DNA of 64,000 nt. It comes from Diospyros lotus (taxonomy: Eukaryota; Streptophyta; Magnoliopsida; Ericales; Ebenaceae). Positions 12,143 to 25,079 of the stretch are shown here, in pieces. How positions within the stretch are numbered: position 1 is the stretch's first letter; each line of letters starts with the position of its first letter. Below the pieces are notes generated by a model that saw only the letters and a program-made list of their open reading frames with translations, did not search any database and was not told the DNA's origin. The position numbers and the translations under genes are program-made. Location: positions 50,417,716 to 50,481,715 of the forward strand of contig NC_068338.1 in the NCBI RefSeq assembly GCF_014633365.1, given 5' to 3'.

Positions 12143-15100
12143 CTAATATGGGCGAACTGGACTTCTGGATGACCTCCTGTGACTGTGCCTAGCTGGGGAA
12201 CGTGATCTGCTCCTATCACGCTCCCGCTCATGGTACCTATCCCTGCCTCCATCTCTTCCATTCCTGTAACTGTTTTGTTTCCAGTCCAGCCCTCTACCCC
12301 CATCCCGGCTTCCCCTACCACTCCTTTCGTGGTCACGATCACGTTCGCGGTATCTCCCACTCTCCCTCTCTCTGTCTGGATCCCGATCACGATACCTGCC
12401 CCTGTCAGCTGAATCACTCCTTCTACCTCTACTCTCATATTCCTTCTCTCTTCGCTTCCTCCTCTCTTCTGCTTCTTTTTCCCTTGCTAGTCTCTCCTCT
12501 TCACGGGCCTTCTCCTTTGCAGCCTGTAACCCAGAAATAATTTCATTATCAGACTTTAAAAAAAAAAAAAAAAAGAATTCCTTCATATAGAACCATTAGG
12601 AGGCAACTCACTTTGTACTCCTCAAGGAAATCTCTAACCATGCCATAACCAATATGCTGCTTGCCAGTAACATGAGATTGTGTCCTTTCTGCTGCATCAT
12701 TGGCAATTAGAAAAGAGCCACATATCTCACAAAGAGCCATCTTTTTCTCCTGTGCAAGCATTAATACTTTCTCATTCTGGGATTGCTGAGTCAGAACAGT
12801 CTTCTCAATATTAAGTGTCTCTACCTGCAACAAAGAGTTGATAAACGCAAAGTTCTCATGTACCAGATAAATGATTTACAAACAATTAGGTACTGGTATA
12901 ATTAGCAATTTAGGATATGTTCCCATGTGCATATTAGCACCTTTCTCATAAGTGCTTCAGCTTCATCCACCTTGCCAGCTTCCCCAAGTGTCTCCACTTG
13001 TTCGAGAAGGTTCTTTATTTTTTCCTCGAGCACTAACAACTGCTCAGATTTTTCTGCTGAGATGGGAGGAGGTGGAGGAGCTTCCACTTCTTGAGCAAGG
13101 CGTTCCCTCCCTCGTCTAACTCGTCTATCCAAGTCCATCACCTGAGATGGAGTGATGATAATCAAAATTAAATTTAAAAAAAATATATCATAAGGATGCT
13201 TAGAAATTAATAACATGAGGAACTTACCAACTTCTCACAATAATGAGCAAGTTCTGCTTCAAATCTCGGCACATATGAATCATGTCTTGGGGACTTCTCA
13301 AAACTATAACCATTAATGAGCTCTCATCAATATCACACGTAGAACACGAAATATAATACCAAAACAAAAATGATTAAATAATGTCAACGTAAGGAGTCAG
13401 ATAATTCCAGGTTGCTAGCATGCCAATAAACAAATTAAAAGTGTAATTAAAGGAGGTATCACTATTAAAGACTTCAAACGCATTGGGATTTCAATTCTAG
13501 TTATTAATGCACCATATACGAACACCTGAATGACCAGCTATGATAACAAGATTAAAAAGTCTCCAATGCATCTTCTCCAATACATTCAGTTCCCCGTGCA
13601 TAAATATAAAGACTATGCAACAGCATTCCAAGTTTAGAATATAGGCCTGGTAACCAACCTCCATGCATTTAGTTTCACCATCAAGTTTGATAAAGCTCTT
13701 CACTCATGTCTAAACAATCTACAAAGCAGACTAAGTTTAAAGGTTGGGGGAAAATACATGGACATTTCCTATTACCGAAAACATAAATGTAAAATCAATT
13801 GATAAAAGGAAGCAAAAAGCACAAAATCAAGGTTTAACAATCCATATACAGTTAAAGATAATTTGACTAGAGTTGTAAACAAGACTTTATGAAATGTTAC
13901 ATTAACTTTCAGAGATGAAGCCACTTAGATGAAAACTACATTCCTGCCCCCACCCTAATTGGATGATGGTTTTTTTAAAATTGATGCCAAAAAAAAAAAA
14001 TCCTAGTCTTTACAAGGACCAATGTTGACAATGGCATAGCTCCAAAAGTTCATACTTGAACTGGTATTAATTTGTTTGTCTACTTAAGCTAGGATGTTAA
14101 TGATTCTAATTTACAAATAGCAATTTCTACCCAATCTAATGGCTACCCTGCCAAATTTTCCCTGTTGGAGAAGGTAAGAAAACTTTTCCTAGTAGAGAAC
14201 GGGTTGGGGGTGGGAGACCTGCATATATATCTTAATATTTTATATAATTATTGATTATGAGTTTAAAAGAGCACACTCAAGCACAAAGGTAGTTGAAGTG
14301 TCTATGAACACTATTGAAAAAATTTTGTAAAAGAAACAGTTGGATGTAAATATGTGTTGTAATAGTTGGATAAAAATTTACCATGTTATAAATTGTGATC
14401 TTCAATTGTCAATCTTTATATCTAAATTTAATTAATTTATTTAACCATGGCCGTGCAAGATATAACAAATAGCGAATAAGAGCAACTAAAATTGGGTATC
14501 AATTAATTGTTTTATTAAAAATTATCATCTTATTTTAATAAATTAATTTTTTGTATGAATTCATCGAGTTGGGTACTCAATACCCAATGGAGATGGGGAT
14601 GGACATGGGAAGTTGAGAATTCAGAGTGGGGACAGGACCCCCATCCAAACTCGAACCATCATAATTTTTATTCTTGTTCATGTTAAACCCAGTCAACAAA
14701 ATATGAATGTGGAGTTTTAAGAAATTTAGATACAGGACATGGGAAAAAACTGCTAGATGCTTATTAAGATGAACTTAAAATTAATCGAAAAAAGAACAAT
14801 TACAAAATGAACCCATAAATCATGTGACCGGCTGATGTACAAGACACATATAGTACCAAATATAGCAGACAATTGAGAAAGTATGGACACATCCAGAGCC
14901 AACAAAACACTTTCAAACATAATAAACTTCTTATGGCTGAAAATTGCCCTCTGCTTTTGTAGAGATGTGCAATGGAATGACACCTGAAACTGTAGGTGAA
15001 GAAAATTGGGTTCAAGAGCACAGTGGTGAACTACCATATCTAGAAAATTAAAAATCTTTAATTCAAAGCCAAGGTTACAGCTCGTTGAATCAACTGTGAT

Positions 15101-16879
15101 TTTGTTCACCCTCTGCAAAGCTCTGAAATCTTTGGATCAGTTACCTTAAAGAGAAACAACCACAAGGCCAGGAACTCCACATATCATACTAGCTTATGGT
15201 GCCCGTGATTCATATTTAAGTCCCACCCTACAGCACATGTAATGAAGCACATAACTCACTCAAAAAGGGTAACATAAAGAAAGAGAAACATGTACGAAAG
15301 AAAAACATCATTTTCTTCAACAGTGCTTATAAAGAGCCAGAGAACCTCTCAAAGTTGCCAGAAAATGAGAGTAACATTTAACAAGACACCACAACTTGCA
15401 TATGATCAATTTATGTCGCACAATCTTTAATACTTCTTCTATGGATGATTGTGCACAATTTGAAGTTCTTGATGAGTAGTATCCAAAAGAAAAAGAAAAA
15501 GAAACCTATAAAAACAATGCAGATAACACAAATCCAAAACAGAAAGAATTCAGATGATGGCAGTCCATTACCTTTCCTTCAATTTTGGATCATGAACTTT
15601 GGGGCATGGTCCTGATCCAAGAAAACACCCATAATTAGCAGAAGAAATCTTCAGGGATAGAGTACAAAAGATGTATTTGGTTACTGGCTATGAAGCACAG
15701 ACACTCCCTAGGGGCTGCTGCAGCAGTACCGCCAGTGTGTTGGACTCTCCAACACACCTGTCGGACATGCCCACGTGACATGTCTAAACCCTAAACCACG
15801 AGTAGGACATGTGTGTCCCCTATGCACACTTCAAAGACTAAACAATAAAGATTTTCTTTTTGATTCTCGAGTTTTCTGACTTGGGAATTGAATGGTTCTT
15901 TTGTTTTTCTACATTTTGATTGCATGACTAAGTTTTCATACTCTTCATACTTCAATTCTCTAGCTCATTAAACATCAACAGGATTTTGAGGGATGAAGAC
16001 AAGTGGACTGTGAGTTGATTGCCAATTAGACTAGATTATTCATTTGGAATTTTGACTTATGAATTTTAAAGGCATATTTATGAGTTTGGAATATAGTTTT
16101 ACACTTCATTATAGCACAAAAAGATAAATATATATATATATATATATTAATTAACGTATATGGACTGTGTTGTGTTCTACTTTTTTGAAAAATGTCATGT
16201 CCCATGTGCCCTTATCCGTGCTTCATAGGTTATTGGCAAAGTCGGAAAAGGAAAGAGATCGAGATTCACAACTAACCTGCAGGCACAGTTAACATAATGC
16301 AATAAACGGCATAACAAACTATACTTCTAATCTGAAAAACAAAAATTATATGATTGAAGCTTGGCGGACTACCGTTTCCTACATTTTCTTGTCAACTAAA
16401 AGTTAATGATTCAGTAAATTATCAACAAAATAAACAGCGGCATACCAAGGTCACTTCTTGTATTGACGAAGAGATCGTGGGGACAAAACCGAACCATATA
16501 CAATCCGCAGACCTCTTTGTCATCCCAGGTGATTTCTTTGTACCCCTTTCTCTCTTCTTCAGTGAGATTACGAGCTGCACATAGACCAAGCATTACAAAA
16601 GTTCCCGACATGCGAAAATAAAAGAATTCACCTTCAGCATCAAACCAAATATAATCAAAACGCCAACAGGTTGTAGAGCTAAGACAACACTATTTGATTC
16701 GAATGAATCAACAACACGTGGTTGAAGTTTTGTGAAAAATTACGAGCTAAAGCACGTCAAACCCTATAAGAGTTACCGAATCAAAAGTCAGGTTAATCTA
16801 TTGAAGCGAAATAGCTAAAGTCCTGTGAAAGGGTACCTGAACCCATGAGTTCGTCGAGCAAAGCTCGTTGAGCGTCCAT
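12143..16879 (-). CDS. LUC7: LUC7-like U1 snRNP-associated splicing factor, seven exons
   Basis: LUC7 proteins bind U1 snRNP and help select 5' splice sites in the nucleus. Exons are 16879-16837, 16574-16446, 15611-15572, 13303-13228, 13141-12941, 12824-12612 and 12523-12143. They join in frame to 360 residues. The start MDAQRALLDELMG is the family's N-terminus. The first zinc finger (CCCH) uses C37, C45, C60 and H64, spanning exons 2 and 3. A coiled-coil-like region (about 120-165, EKSEQLLVLEEKIKNLLEQVE) follows. The second finger (C2H2) uses C195, C198, H214 and H220 in the signature MALCEICGSFL...TGKQHIGYGMVRDF. From about 235 the chain is a charged K/E/R helix and then an RS/RE/RD-rich tail ending SPVRPY. 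All introns are GT-AG; the donor after exon 5 (GTGCTA) is weak. Plant relatives fall in LUC7A/B and LUC7RL subgroups; this one resembles LUC7A/B, but the subgroup was not tested. Confidence 0.95.
12557..12573. repeat. A-homopolymer beside the last LUC7 exon
   Basis: A run of about 17 A (T on the gene strand) lies in the last intron, about 35 bp upstream of the acceptor used by exon 7, where it extends the polypyrimidine tract. Confidence 0.8.
15688..16228. mobile_element. Non-autonomous hAT-like element in LUC7 intron 2
   Basis: The element starts CTATGAAGCAC and ends with its exact inverse, GTGCTTCATAG. The flanks are GTTACTGG (15680-15687) and GTTATTGG (16229-16236), an 8-bp target-site duplication with one mismatch, as hAT transposases make. 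At 541 bp it has no coding capacity. It contains a (TA)n tract at about 16126-16147. The sub-terminal regions also partly mirror each other (a GGAC/GACATG-rich left side and a CATGTCCCATG-containing right side). It lies within the 834-bp intron between LUC7 exons 2 and 3. Confidence 0.7.
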
Positions 16880-17039
16880 GGCTGACTATGAGAATTCGAG
16901 TGAAATAGCTCGGAATCGTTCTCTTAAAACCCTAGTCTCGGAGAGAGGGCTGATGAATCTGGTGTTTGGGAACTCAAGTGGCTTCGGGATAGAACACGGA
17001 GATTTTTCGCATTCCCGGACGTTTGGGTGATCGGATATC

Positions 17040-18504
17040 TTTATTCTCCTCGAGGATTAAAAATTGTCCTTAAGTGGGAGTAGGACCTTTCATTTGTCCC
17101 TAAAATAAAAAATCAAATGGAAACACATAGAACTAGAAATATTTGTTTTTTTCATACAAGTTTATTTATTTGCTTTGCATTTTTTACGAAAATAAATTTC
17201 ATTAGAAAATTCAGGAAACATCCAAGCTGATGACAAAACATTTGAGAAAAAAGAATTTTGCCATGTAAAATTAGAGTGAATAATTATCTCTTTTTATTAA
17301 ATAGTAAAGTAACATGATTTGTTAATTTATAAACATGAAAAGCAGACGAGAATGCCTAATTTTGGTTCCCTATCACTTCGAGAAAGTGCCATTGAGCTTA
17401 ACTAAAATTATGATAATTCTGTAGATTAGTAATTATCAAAGTTGAGTTTATGGGTACGTATAATAAATTTGATGTTCGATAAACTTCAATTTAATTTATT
17501 AAACTCATGTTAAGTGTGTTAAACCACTCAAAGTTAATTCTAGAATTTTGGTAAGTTAGATGTATTGAATTGAGTTAAAATGTTTTATTAAATAATTATA
17601 GTCTAAATTTAACTAACTCAACAAATTATAAAGTGCTTTATATAATCAAACTCATCTTATTTTGACTTTGTGAATTCACGTGAATTACATTGAAGACTTT
17701 TTTTTTTTTTTAAATCCATTAGTTTTATGTAATGAAAAAAGTCTCATTGCCTTTAATTTATTTCATTTATACTGTGAAAATACATACGGGGACAAGGCTT
17801 AAGATCAAATATTAGGATTATGTTACTTGTACTGACAAGATGACAGATCCGATGATCAAATCGAACTTCATGATGAATTATGATAAGACTTTATTAAGCT
17901 GTCATAAATGGGAGAAACTTGAGCTTCATGAAGATCAATCGAGCTTCATTTGAAGGCAACAGCGGCAAGGCAACGAGATGGTGTAGCGACGATCAGTGCG
18001 AGGTGCTCCGGTAAAACGACAACAAGATGCAACAGTGGTCATGCGAGGCACTACAGCAGAGCGACGACAAGATGCAGTGACTGTCGGCGAGACGAAAGCG
18101 ACGATGAGGCAAGATGAGACGAGCTTGCTAAAAGCGATCATGACATAAGAGAGAGGAGATGGCCAAGGGCAGTGATAATGAATTTGCAAATTGAATGATG
18201 ACATTTTTGTTATTTAACACATTCGATCATTCTCATTCAGACAAAATAGTATTTTTCATGTTACAAACACATTCCCCCTCTGTTTCCTTGACACTTAATT
18301 TCTAATTTTCATGATTGCACCAACAATTAACTTTAAGTATTGAAAAGCCCATCTCAAAAAACACTTCACAAATTTTCGCTTATTTAATTTGTAGATTTAT
18401 CGAAAGAACAGTCCAACTCATCATCCATTTGGACAGTGCATCATCATCCCTCGCTTTAACTCCCTAGGGGTACATTGGGAGGACTTGTGATAGATCTCAT
18501 GAAG

Positions 18505-18542
<38 letters not shown>

Positions 18543-18740
18543 ATTCCACCATTTCTGTTTATTTCTTTAGAGGGTATATGTTTTGTATTTCTTACATCAT
18601 CCTCTCCTTTGCACATTGCAAGATCAAGGAGCCCAGCAAAAGCTGCAACTGCTAATTGATCTCATAAGTAAAACCGTGAAAGAAGATATTTGACATGGCA
18701 ACCATTAATTGGGTAATTGGCAAACTTCGAGGGTAGCTAG
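17040..18740. other. Intergenic region between LUC7-like and PEX11B
   Basis: The LUC7-like gene reads left and PEX11B reads right, so this divergent spacer should contain both promoters. It is AT-rich apart from a GC-rich patch at 17940-18180. There, a roughly 45-bp unit (GCGAGG...CGAC..CAAGATGCA) occurs twice in degenerate form. A (TA)n(TG)n microsatellite lies at about 18505-18542. No gene is supported. Confidence 0.6.
18505..18542. repeat. (TA)n(TG)n compound microsatellite
   Basis: About 11 TA units are followed directly by about 8 TG units. It lies some 460 bp upstream of the PEX11B start codon. Confidence 0.85.
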
Positions 18741-19007
18741 AGACTTCATTTGATCCGCGAAACAAATGGCAGCCTTATATTGTATTTTGTGGCAAAGAAG
18801 AGTCTGATGCTTGAGACAAGACAAGGAGGACTGATTGAAAACAAGGGAGAAACAAGGTCCAACCATATCCCATGCTGTATTATCCAAATACCATATTTTG
18901 TGGCTATCCTTCAAATCTTCAGATGGGTGCACAAATTCTCCAAGCAAGCCCGGTTTTCTCTTCATCACCAACAAGGAGAAGCAGAGATATTCATCCCCAG
19001 TTCAGCC

Positions 19008-19691
19008 ATGAATGACACAGTGGACAAGCTGGTGATCTTCCTGGCAAAGAGGGATGGCATTGACAAGCTTGTCAAGACCTTCCAGTATGTCTCCAAGCTC
19101 GTTCACTGGCACGTGGAGTCCACCAACCCGGACGTAGCTCGCAGGGCCAAGCAGTGGGAAGTGGCCTCTGGGCTCAGCCGGAAGGCCTTCAGGAGTGGCC
19201 GGTTTCTCACTGGATTCAACGCCCTCAGGCGAAGCCCTGGCTCGACGCCAACTCTCCGGTCTCTTGCTGTTCTTGCCAATGCAGGGGAGATGATCTACTT
19301 CTTCTTCGACCACTTCCTTTGGTTGTCGAGAATTGGAGTGCTGGATGCAAAGCTTGCCAGAAGAATGAGCTTCATCTCAGCATTTGGTGAGTCTTTTGGC
19401 TACATATTCTTCATAATATCTGATCTTATCCTGATCGGAAAGGGCCTCAAGGCCGAGAGAAAGCTCCTTGCCTCGACAGAGGAGTCGGCAACCGATGATG
19501 CCAAGAATAGTATCAAGAATATCAGAGTTGACAGGATAATGAGGTTGATGGCAACAGCTGCCAATTTAGCAGACTTGTTCATTGGAATTGCAGATATCGA
19601 ACCCAACCCTTTCTGCAACCATGCCGTCACGCTTGGAATAAGCGGTCTGGTCTCTGCATGGGCAGGCTGGTATAGAAACTGGCCTTCATGA
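19008..19691 (+). CDS. PEX11B: Peroxisomal membrane protein PEX11B-type, intronless
   Basis: PEX11 proteins insert in the peroxisomal membrane and drive its elongation before fission. The start at 19008 gives 227 residues beginning MNDTVDKLVIFLAKRDGIDKLVKTFQYVSKL. That is the N-terminal amphipathic helix of the family and matches the length I recall for Arabidopsis PEX11B (227). The reading frame stays open upstream to 18750, but those codons do not resemble PEX11 and the usual family start is at 19008. Signature segments include KWEVASGLSRKAFR-like (about 49-62), TGFNALRR, YFFFDHFLWLSRIG, SFISAFGESFGY and the C-terminus NPFCNH...GISGLVSAWAGWYRNWPS. The tail lacks a KKxx dilysine motif, unlike the PEX11C/D/E group. 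CAG (19003-19005 region) just upstream could be an acceptor of a 5' UTR intron, but this is unproven. Confidence 0.95.
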   Translation: MNDTVDKLVIFLAKRDGIDKLVKTFQYVSKLVHWHVESTNPDVARRAKQWEVASGLSRKAFRSGRFLTGFNALRRSPGSTPTLRSLAVLANAGEMIYFFFDHFLWLSRIGVLDAKLARRMSFISAFGESFGYIFFIISDLILIGKGLKAERKLLASTEESATDDAKNSIKNIRVDRIMRLMATAANLADLFIGIADIEPNPFCNHAVTLGISGLVSAWAGWYRNWPS

Positions 19692-19899
19692 AGAATATCC
19701 CAGTAATACTCAAATGTTTATTAGGCGATTTCAGCACTGGAAAACTGCAAAAAACATGTAAAACGGTAGTCACTCTGTTCTTATACCAAAGAACAAACAG
19801 TTGGTGGGCATTATTCTTAGTACTGAGATACATGCATAAACGTAAACACTGTTTTGAGTCAGACATCTTGCTGGCAAGATCATTATGCGCGAGTAGCTA

Positions 19900-21264
19900 A
19901 CTCATCAACGTGACATTGTTAATTGAAGCTGAATTGGAATCACTCGTCTAGATTGGTTCTGATCAACACTCTTTAACAGTTATGCAAGTGCTTTACTCTT
20001 ACATACAGCTAAAGATGGATCTTTTCAACTTGAGGCATTTGATCTCAAGTTAACCATTCTATCTTTCATGCTATTTCAGTATTTCTAAAGCAATTTTTTC
20101 TCTTGCATGGTTGAGAGTGGTAGGGATAAAAAATTCAACTGGGGAATTAATATGATACCACAATCATGGAGGGTGGATAAAGTTAATGATGTTGTCAAAC
20201 ATATAATATATCAAATAGTTCATAGATAGTCTCTGCCCCACATTAGTAGGATAGAAAATTTTCTCACATTAGTAGGATAGAAAGTTTTCATCATTTTTAT
20301 ATATACGTTGACTCTACTTGAACTTATAAGAGTCATTAAAAAGTTAATTTGCTCTGGTGTTCATGAAGATAGAAATTCTCATGTGAGGTACGCACACACA
20401 TATATGTTACTATGTGTATGATCTCACATTTCAAAATTGTGAAGTGTGGGATGAGGTATGTAAAGTTGGGGACAAGTGGTTTTTATAGTCATGTTATTTG
20501 ACATTAACAATAGCTCCGGAAGAGAGCGATATTGGGCAAATCTTATATTGTCCTACATGAATAATAAAATAATTTTTGCATTAATAATTGACAATTGATC
20601 ATCAAATTTCCTCTCAAACCAACAAAAAAAAAAAAAAAAAAGAGTTTTGATCCCAATTAGATAATTTTAGAGTCACCAACTCCTGTTGTTTAGGCATAAA
20701 ATCAAAATATTGACAACATTATTATGAAGCTTGTGATTGCATTATTGCATAAAGTCATAATGACATCTAAACCATTTCAAAATCAACGATATATAATTTC
20801 TCATAAAATTAAAGTCTCATAAATTTTCTTATATATAAAGGAAACCCAACTCAATAATAAAGACAAAAATAAGAAATTAAGTAGTTAATGCCTTCTAAAG
20901 ACATGTTATTGTCTTGTTAAGGACAAATACAAAAATAAAGAAAGAAAGAAAGTATTAATCACAATTAAAAGCAAAATATATGGGTTTAATATTTAGATAA
21001 AAAATGGAAATTAAATACAAAAATTGAAAGTTTTCTAAGAACCCTAACATTAAATTTTCTTTTTTCAAATGGCATTTATAACTTCACGCTTTCTATTGGC
21101 CAAATCTATATTTTTGTTCTTATACTTTTATATTTTTTTGATGTGATAATTTAAATGTTTCGTTATTTTAATTACAACCCTTAACTTGAGTTTTAAGTTA
21201 ATTTAACTCCTGTATTTTAATATTTTTTTATGTGATAATTTGAACTTTTTATTATTTCGATTTA
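19900..21264. other. PEX11B 3' flank and AT-rich spacer with a short tandem repeat
   Basis: No gene is visible. An A-run lies at about 20624-20641. The last 150 bp (about 21118-21264) contain two degenerate copies of a unit with TTTTATATTTTTTTGATGTGATAATTT-like sequence. The same kind of sequence resumes after 29851, so the retroelement at 21265-29851 split this array. Confidence 0.55.
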
Positions 21265-21487
21265 TGAAAGAACAAAAATTAATCTTTTATATCTCAAAAC
21301 TAATGAATACAATCTTACTTATAACATACACTCCTAATTCTTGAAGAATTCTAAGACTATTCAACCTCCTAACAATTCTCCTAATATATAGGAGTTGATT
21401 ACTCTCCTATAAATTAGGACCCCTACTAGATTATAATAACTCAAAACATTAATGAAATAAATCAACTGATACATCCAACTGTCAACA
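21265..21487 (-). repeat. 3' LTR of the degenerate copia element
   Basis: This 223-bp terminal repeat matches 29619-29851 along nearly its whole length. It is bounded by TG at 21265 and CA at 21487 on the plus strand. Confidence 0.85.
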
Positions 21488-21489
21488 CT

Positions 21490-22985
21490 CCCCCTCAAGC
21501 TGGAGAATGGATGTCCTACACTCCTAACTTGTTTACTAGATCTTCAAATCTCTTTACTGACAACCCTTTTGTCAATATATCAGCAACTTGTTCCTCTGAT
21601 GAAACATATAACAGGTGAATAAGTCCAGCTTCCAACTTATCTTTTATGAAGTGTCTGTCTATCTCAATATGCTTAGTCCGGTCATGTTGGATTGGATTGT
21701 GTGCTATACTAATTGCTTATTGATTATCACACCACAACTTAAATGTGTTTTGAACTGAAATTCTTAGATCATCAAGAACAATTCGTAGCCATAGAATCAC
21801 ATAGAGCAAGGGTCATAGCTCTAAATTCTTCCTTTGCGCTTGATCTTGCCACAACACTTTACTTCTTGCTTCTCCAGGACACCAAATTCCCTCCTAGGAA
21901 TACACAGTAGCCACTTGTAGATCTTCTATCAATCATGGACTCATGGACCCTGCATAATCTGTATCTAAAAAACCTTGAATGTTCAATTTATTTCTTGCTT
22001 TAAATAGGATCCCTTTATCTAGAGTAGCCTTGAGATGACACAAGATTTTTCTAACCGTTAGCATATGCTCCTCAGTTGGGTTGTGCATGAATTGACTTAC
22101 CAAGCTGACATAAAAGGGAATATCTGATCTTGTGTGAGAGAGATATATCAATCTTCCAACTAGTCGCTAATACCTTCATTTGTCTATAAACTTGCTGATC
22201 CATAGCTTGCAGCTAGGTTCAATAGAAATTTTTGCCCATTTTCCTCCAATCAATCCTGTTTCAGCCAATAAATCAAGCACATATTTCATTTGAGAGAGAA
22301 AAATACCCGTCTTAGAATAAGTTACTTCAATACCCAAAAAATACTTGAGCACACCCGAGTCTTTGATTTCAAATTCCTTAGCTAGCCTTTCTTTAAGCTT
22401 TGCTTGTTCTCCTTCATCATTGCCAGTTACTATCACGCCATCCACATATACCAGTAGCACAATAACCTTTCCTCATGTCGAGTGTTTGATGAATAAGGTA
22501 TGGTCCCCTTTGTTTTGACTGTAACCGATAGCGTACATTGCTTTAGATAACCGCCCAAACCAAGTCCTAGGGGATTGTTCAAGCCCATATAAAGCCTTAT
22601 TTAGCCGACATACCTTCCCACTAAGTCTCTCATGATATCCGAGTGGTAAATCCATAAACACTTCATCTTTTAAATCTCCATGGATAAATGCATTTTTAAC
22701 ATTTATTTATTGTAGATTCCACCCAAATGAGACTGCCAATGACAGGAGAATACGAACTATAGTCATCTTTGTCACTGGTGCAAACGTCTCTAAGTAGTCA
22801 ATCCCATATGATTGAGTGTAGCCTTTAACTACCAGTCTTGCTTTATACCTCTCGAGTGCCCTATCAACCTTATACTTGACATTAAAAACCCACATACACC
22901 CCACTGGATTAACTCCCTTAGGTCTGTCCACAATATCCCATGTATGGTTCTTTCTTAAAGCCCTCATTTCCTCAAGCATAGCAAG
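21490..22985 (-). pseudogene. Copia reverse transcriptase / RNase H remnant
   Basis: The minus-strand translation shows copia reverse transcriptase blocks in order: [48 protein letters not shown], then LLVYVDGVIVTG, where the family's YVDD has become YVDG. SLVSQFMHNPTEEH belongs to the segment leading to RNase H, and the RNase H end lies at about 21520-21900. At least four frame breaks or stops interrupt it. The Asp-to-Gly change in the catalytic box confirms that it is inactive. Confidence 0.85.
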
Positions 22986-23254
22986 CTTCCAATTCTGATT
23001 TTTTAGAGCCTCAATTACTCATTTTGGAATGCTAATTGAATATAGAGATGTTAAGAAGCTTTTATGGTTTTGGGAGAGGCGATGATAGGATAGGTAATTG
23101 ACCATTGGGTGTTGGATGGTGCAGCTTCTAACTCATTTCCTAAGAGTTATGGGAAGGTCGATATCATCAAGGATTTGGCTGATAGAGGCTGGAGTTATTG
23201 TCTACATGTGATCCCGACTTTGAATGGGAGAGGAGTTTGGAGCTTGCTGGTTTT

Positions 23255-24960
23255 CTAGGCTTGGCTATTTTTGTTTATATCTTCCTTGCAGCTGCTGGCA
23301 GGCTTCTTGCTCATCAAATTTTCCTGATCATTACCATGGTTAAGGTTGTTTGAGTGCTGGGGAGATGGATTAGCTGTAGGGTCAGGATTAGAGGCGTGAC
23401 TAGACTGATTGGAGACTGAATGAGGATCAACATTAAGCTGAAGAATGGATTGGGAAGATAGTAGAGGAAAGAAGATGTCACTCGGGTCACCATAGAAAGT
23501 CTTCCCCTGGTGACCAGTTTGGGTAGAGCCAAAGAATGGAGTAGTCTCAACAAATGTGACATCCTTAAAGACATAAAACTTGCGAGTGGGAGGATGATAA
23601 CATTTATATCCTTTTTGTGCGGGGGAATACCTAAGAAAGACACACTTTATAGCTCTTGGATCAAGCTGATCCCGAGAGGATTTGGAAATATGAACAAAGG
23701 AAACACATCCAAATATTCTAAGAGGAAGAGTGGTGTGGAAATTAGAGTCAGGAAAGTGAGTAGTGAGGCAAGAAAGATAACTTTGTTGGTTTAGAACTTT
23801 GATAGGCAGGCATGCGATTAATAAGAAATGTGGCCGTAAGGACAACGTCCCCCAAAAGATTTTAGGAACGGTATGATGGTGAAGCAATGCTCGAGTTACA
23901 TTAAGGAGATGTTTAATTTTTCTTTCAGCTACTCCATTTTGTTATGGAGTATCCACACATGAAGATTCATAGATAATTTCTTCTTGTAGGAAAAAGTGGT
24001 TCATATAAGAGTTAAAATAATCTCAATCATTGTCGGATCGAAATTTCTTTATGGGAGTTCCAAATTGAGTCGTTATCATTTTACAAAAGTTTGGTAAGAC
24101 TGTTTAGATGGTTGCTTTGTCTTTTAGAAAAAAAAACCCACGTCATCCGAGTACAATCATCAATAAATAAGATAAACTAACGTGCCCCAGAATAGGTAAG
24201 AATTTTGCAAAGACCCCATACATCAAAATGAATTAATGCAAATGGAATAAAATAGAGTTTATTGCTAATTGGATAAGACACGCGATGTTGTTTGGATATA
24301 ACACATACATCACAATGAAGAGTACTAGGATCTAAATAAATAAATAAAATAGGAAACATAGATTTCAATAAAGAAAATGGTGGGTGACCGAACCAGTAGC
24401 GATGCAGCTAGATTTGGTGATAATTGGCTGTAATTTGAGAGGAGCAACCCACTAGTTGTTGGTTCTTTGTTGCTTTTCTTGTCAAGCAATACAACCCATT
24501 TATTTCCCTAGTAGCACCAATCCTCCTCTCGGTTTTCATTGCCTGAAACTCTCACACATTAGTAGAAAAAAACAACATGGCAATGTAGGTTTCTTGTGAG
24601 TTGAGAGATAGAGAGAAGGTTGGTTGATAATTGGGGCACATGAAGAACATGGTTAAGGGTTGTGTTTGGCCTTAGATAAACATTGCCATGTCTGATTATA
24701 GGGACTATTTTGCCATTAGCAATGCAGATTTGTTTCGTGGTCTTAAGGGGTTGATAGGTAGTAAACACATGGAAGTTAGGTGTCATATGGTCTGTAGCTC
24801 CGGAATCCAAGATCCAAGTATCATTCCTATCATTGTTTGATGCTAGAAAAATTATAGAATAAGCAAACTTACCTGAGGACTTACTGGAAGAGTCTTGATG
24901 AGCCAAGGAGTAGCTGTCATCATCTTGTATGGTCTTCAAAAAAGATTTCAGTTTGTTGAT
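23255..24960 (-). pseudogene. Copia protease and integrase remnant
   Basis: The protease block WILDSGATDHMTPN (DSG active-site triad) is at about 24785-24830. The GAG-pre-integrase histidine/cysteine region is near 24300-24420. The integrase core is fragmentary, and its C-terminal region (FGCVSFVHISKSSRDQLDPRAIKCVFL...YSPAQKGYKCYHP) is at about 23540-23720. Several stops and shifts separate the pieces. Confidence 0.8.
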
Positions 24961-25079
24961 TTACTCACTGTTGAGAAGAATGAGATCTGAACTAAAATTT
25001 TCCTCCAGCTTTTCCATAGTTCCATCCCCTTCTTGTCCCTTGTGTGATAGATAGGATTGAGTGTTATGTCAAGTAACTG

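Noticed and set aside
12127..12438. Alternative frames, both strands, over the LUC7 RS-rich tail
   Set aside because: The RE/RS repeat keeps other frames open. The LUC7 frame continues the conserved protein; the others show only Gly/Val or Pro/His repeats.
14753..15118. 121-codon minus-strand frame between LUC7 exons
   Set aside because: It lies in the 2.3-kb intron 3, while the conserved LUC7 frame joins 15572 to 13303 directly. It has no domain.
18750..19007. N-terminal extension of PEX11B
   Set aside because: The frame is open upstream, but the residues do not resemble PEX11. The protein starting at 19008 has the expected family start and length.
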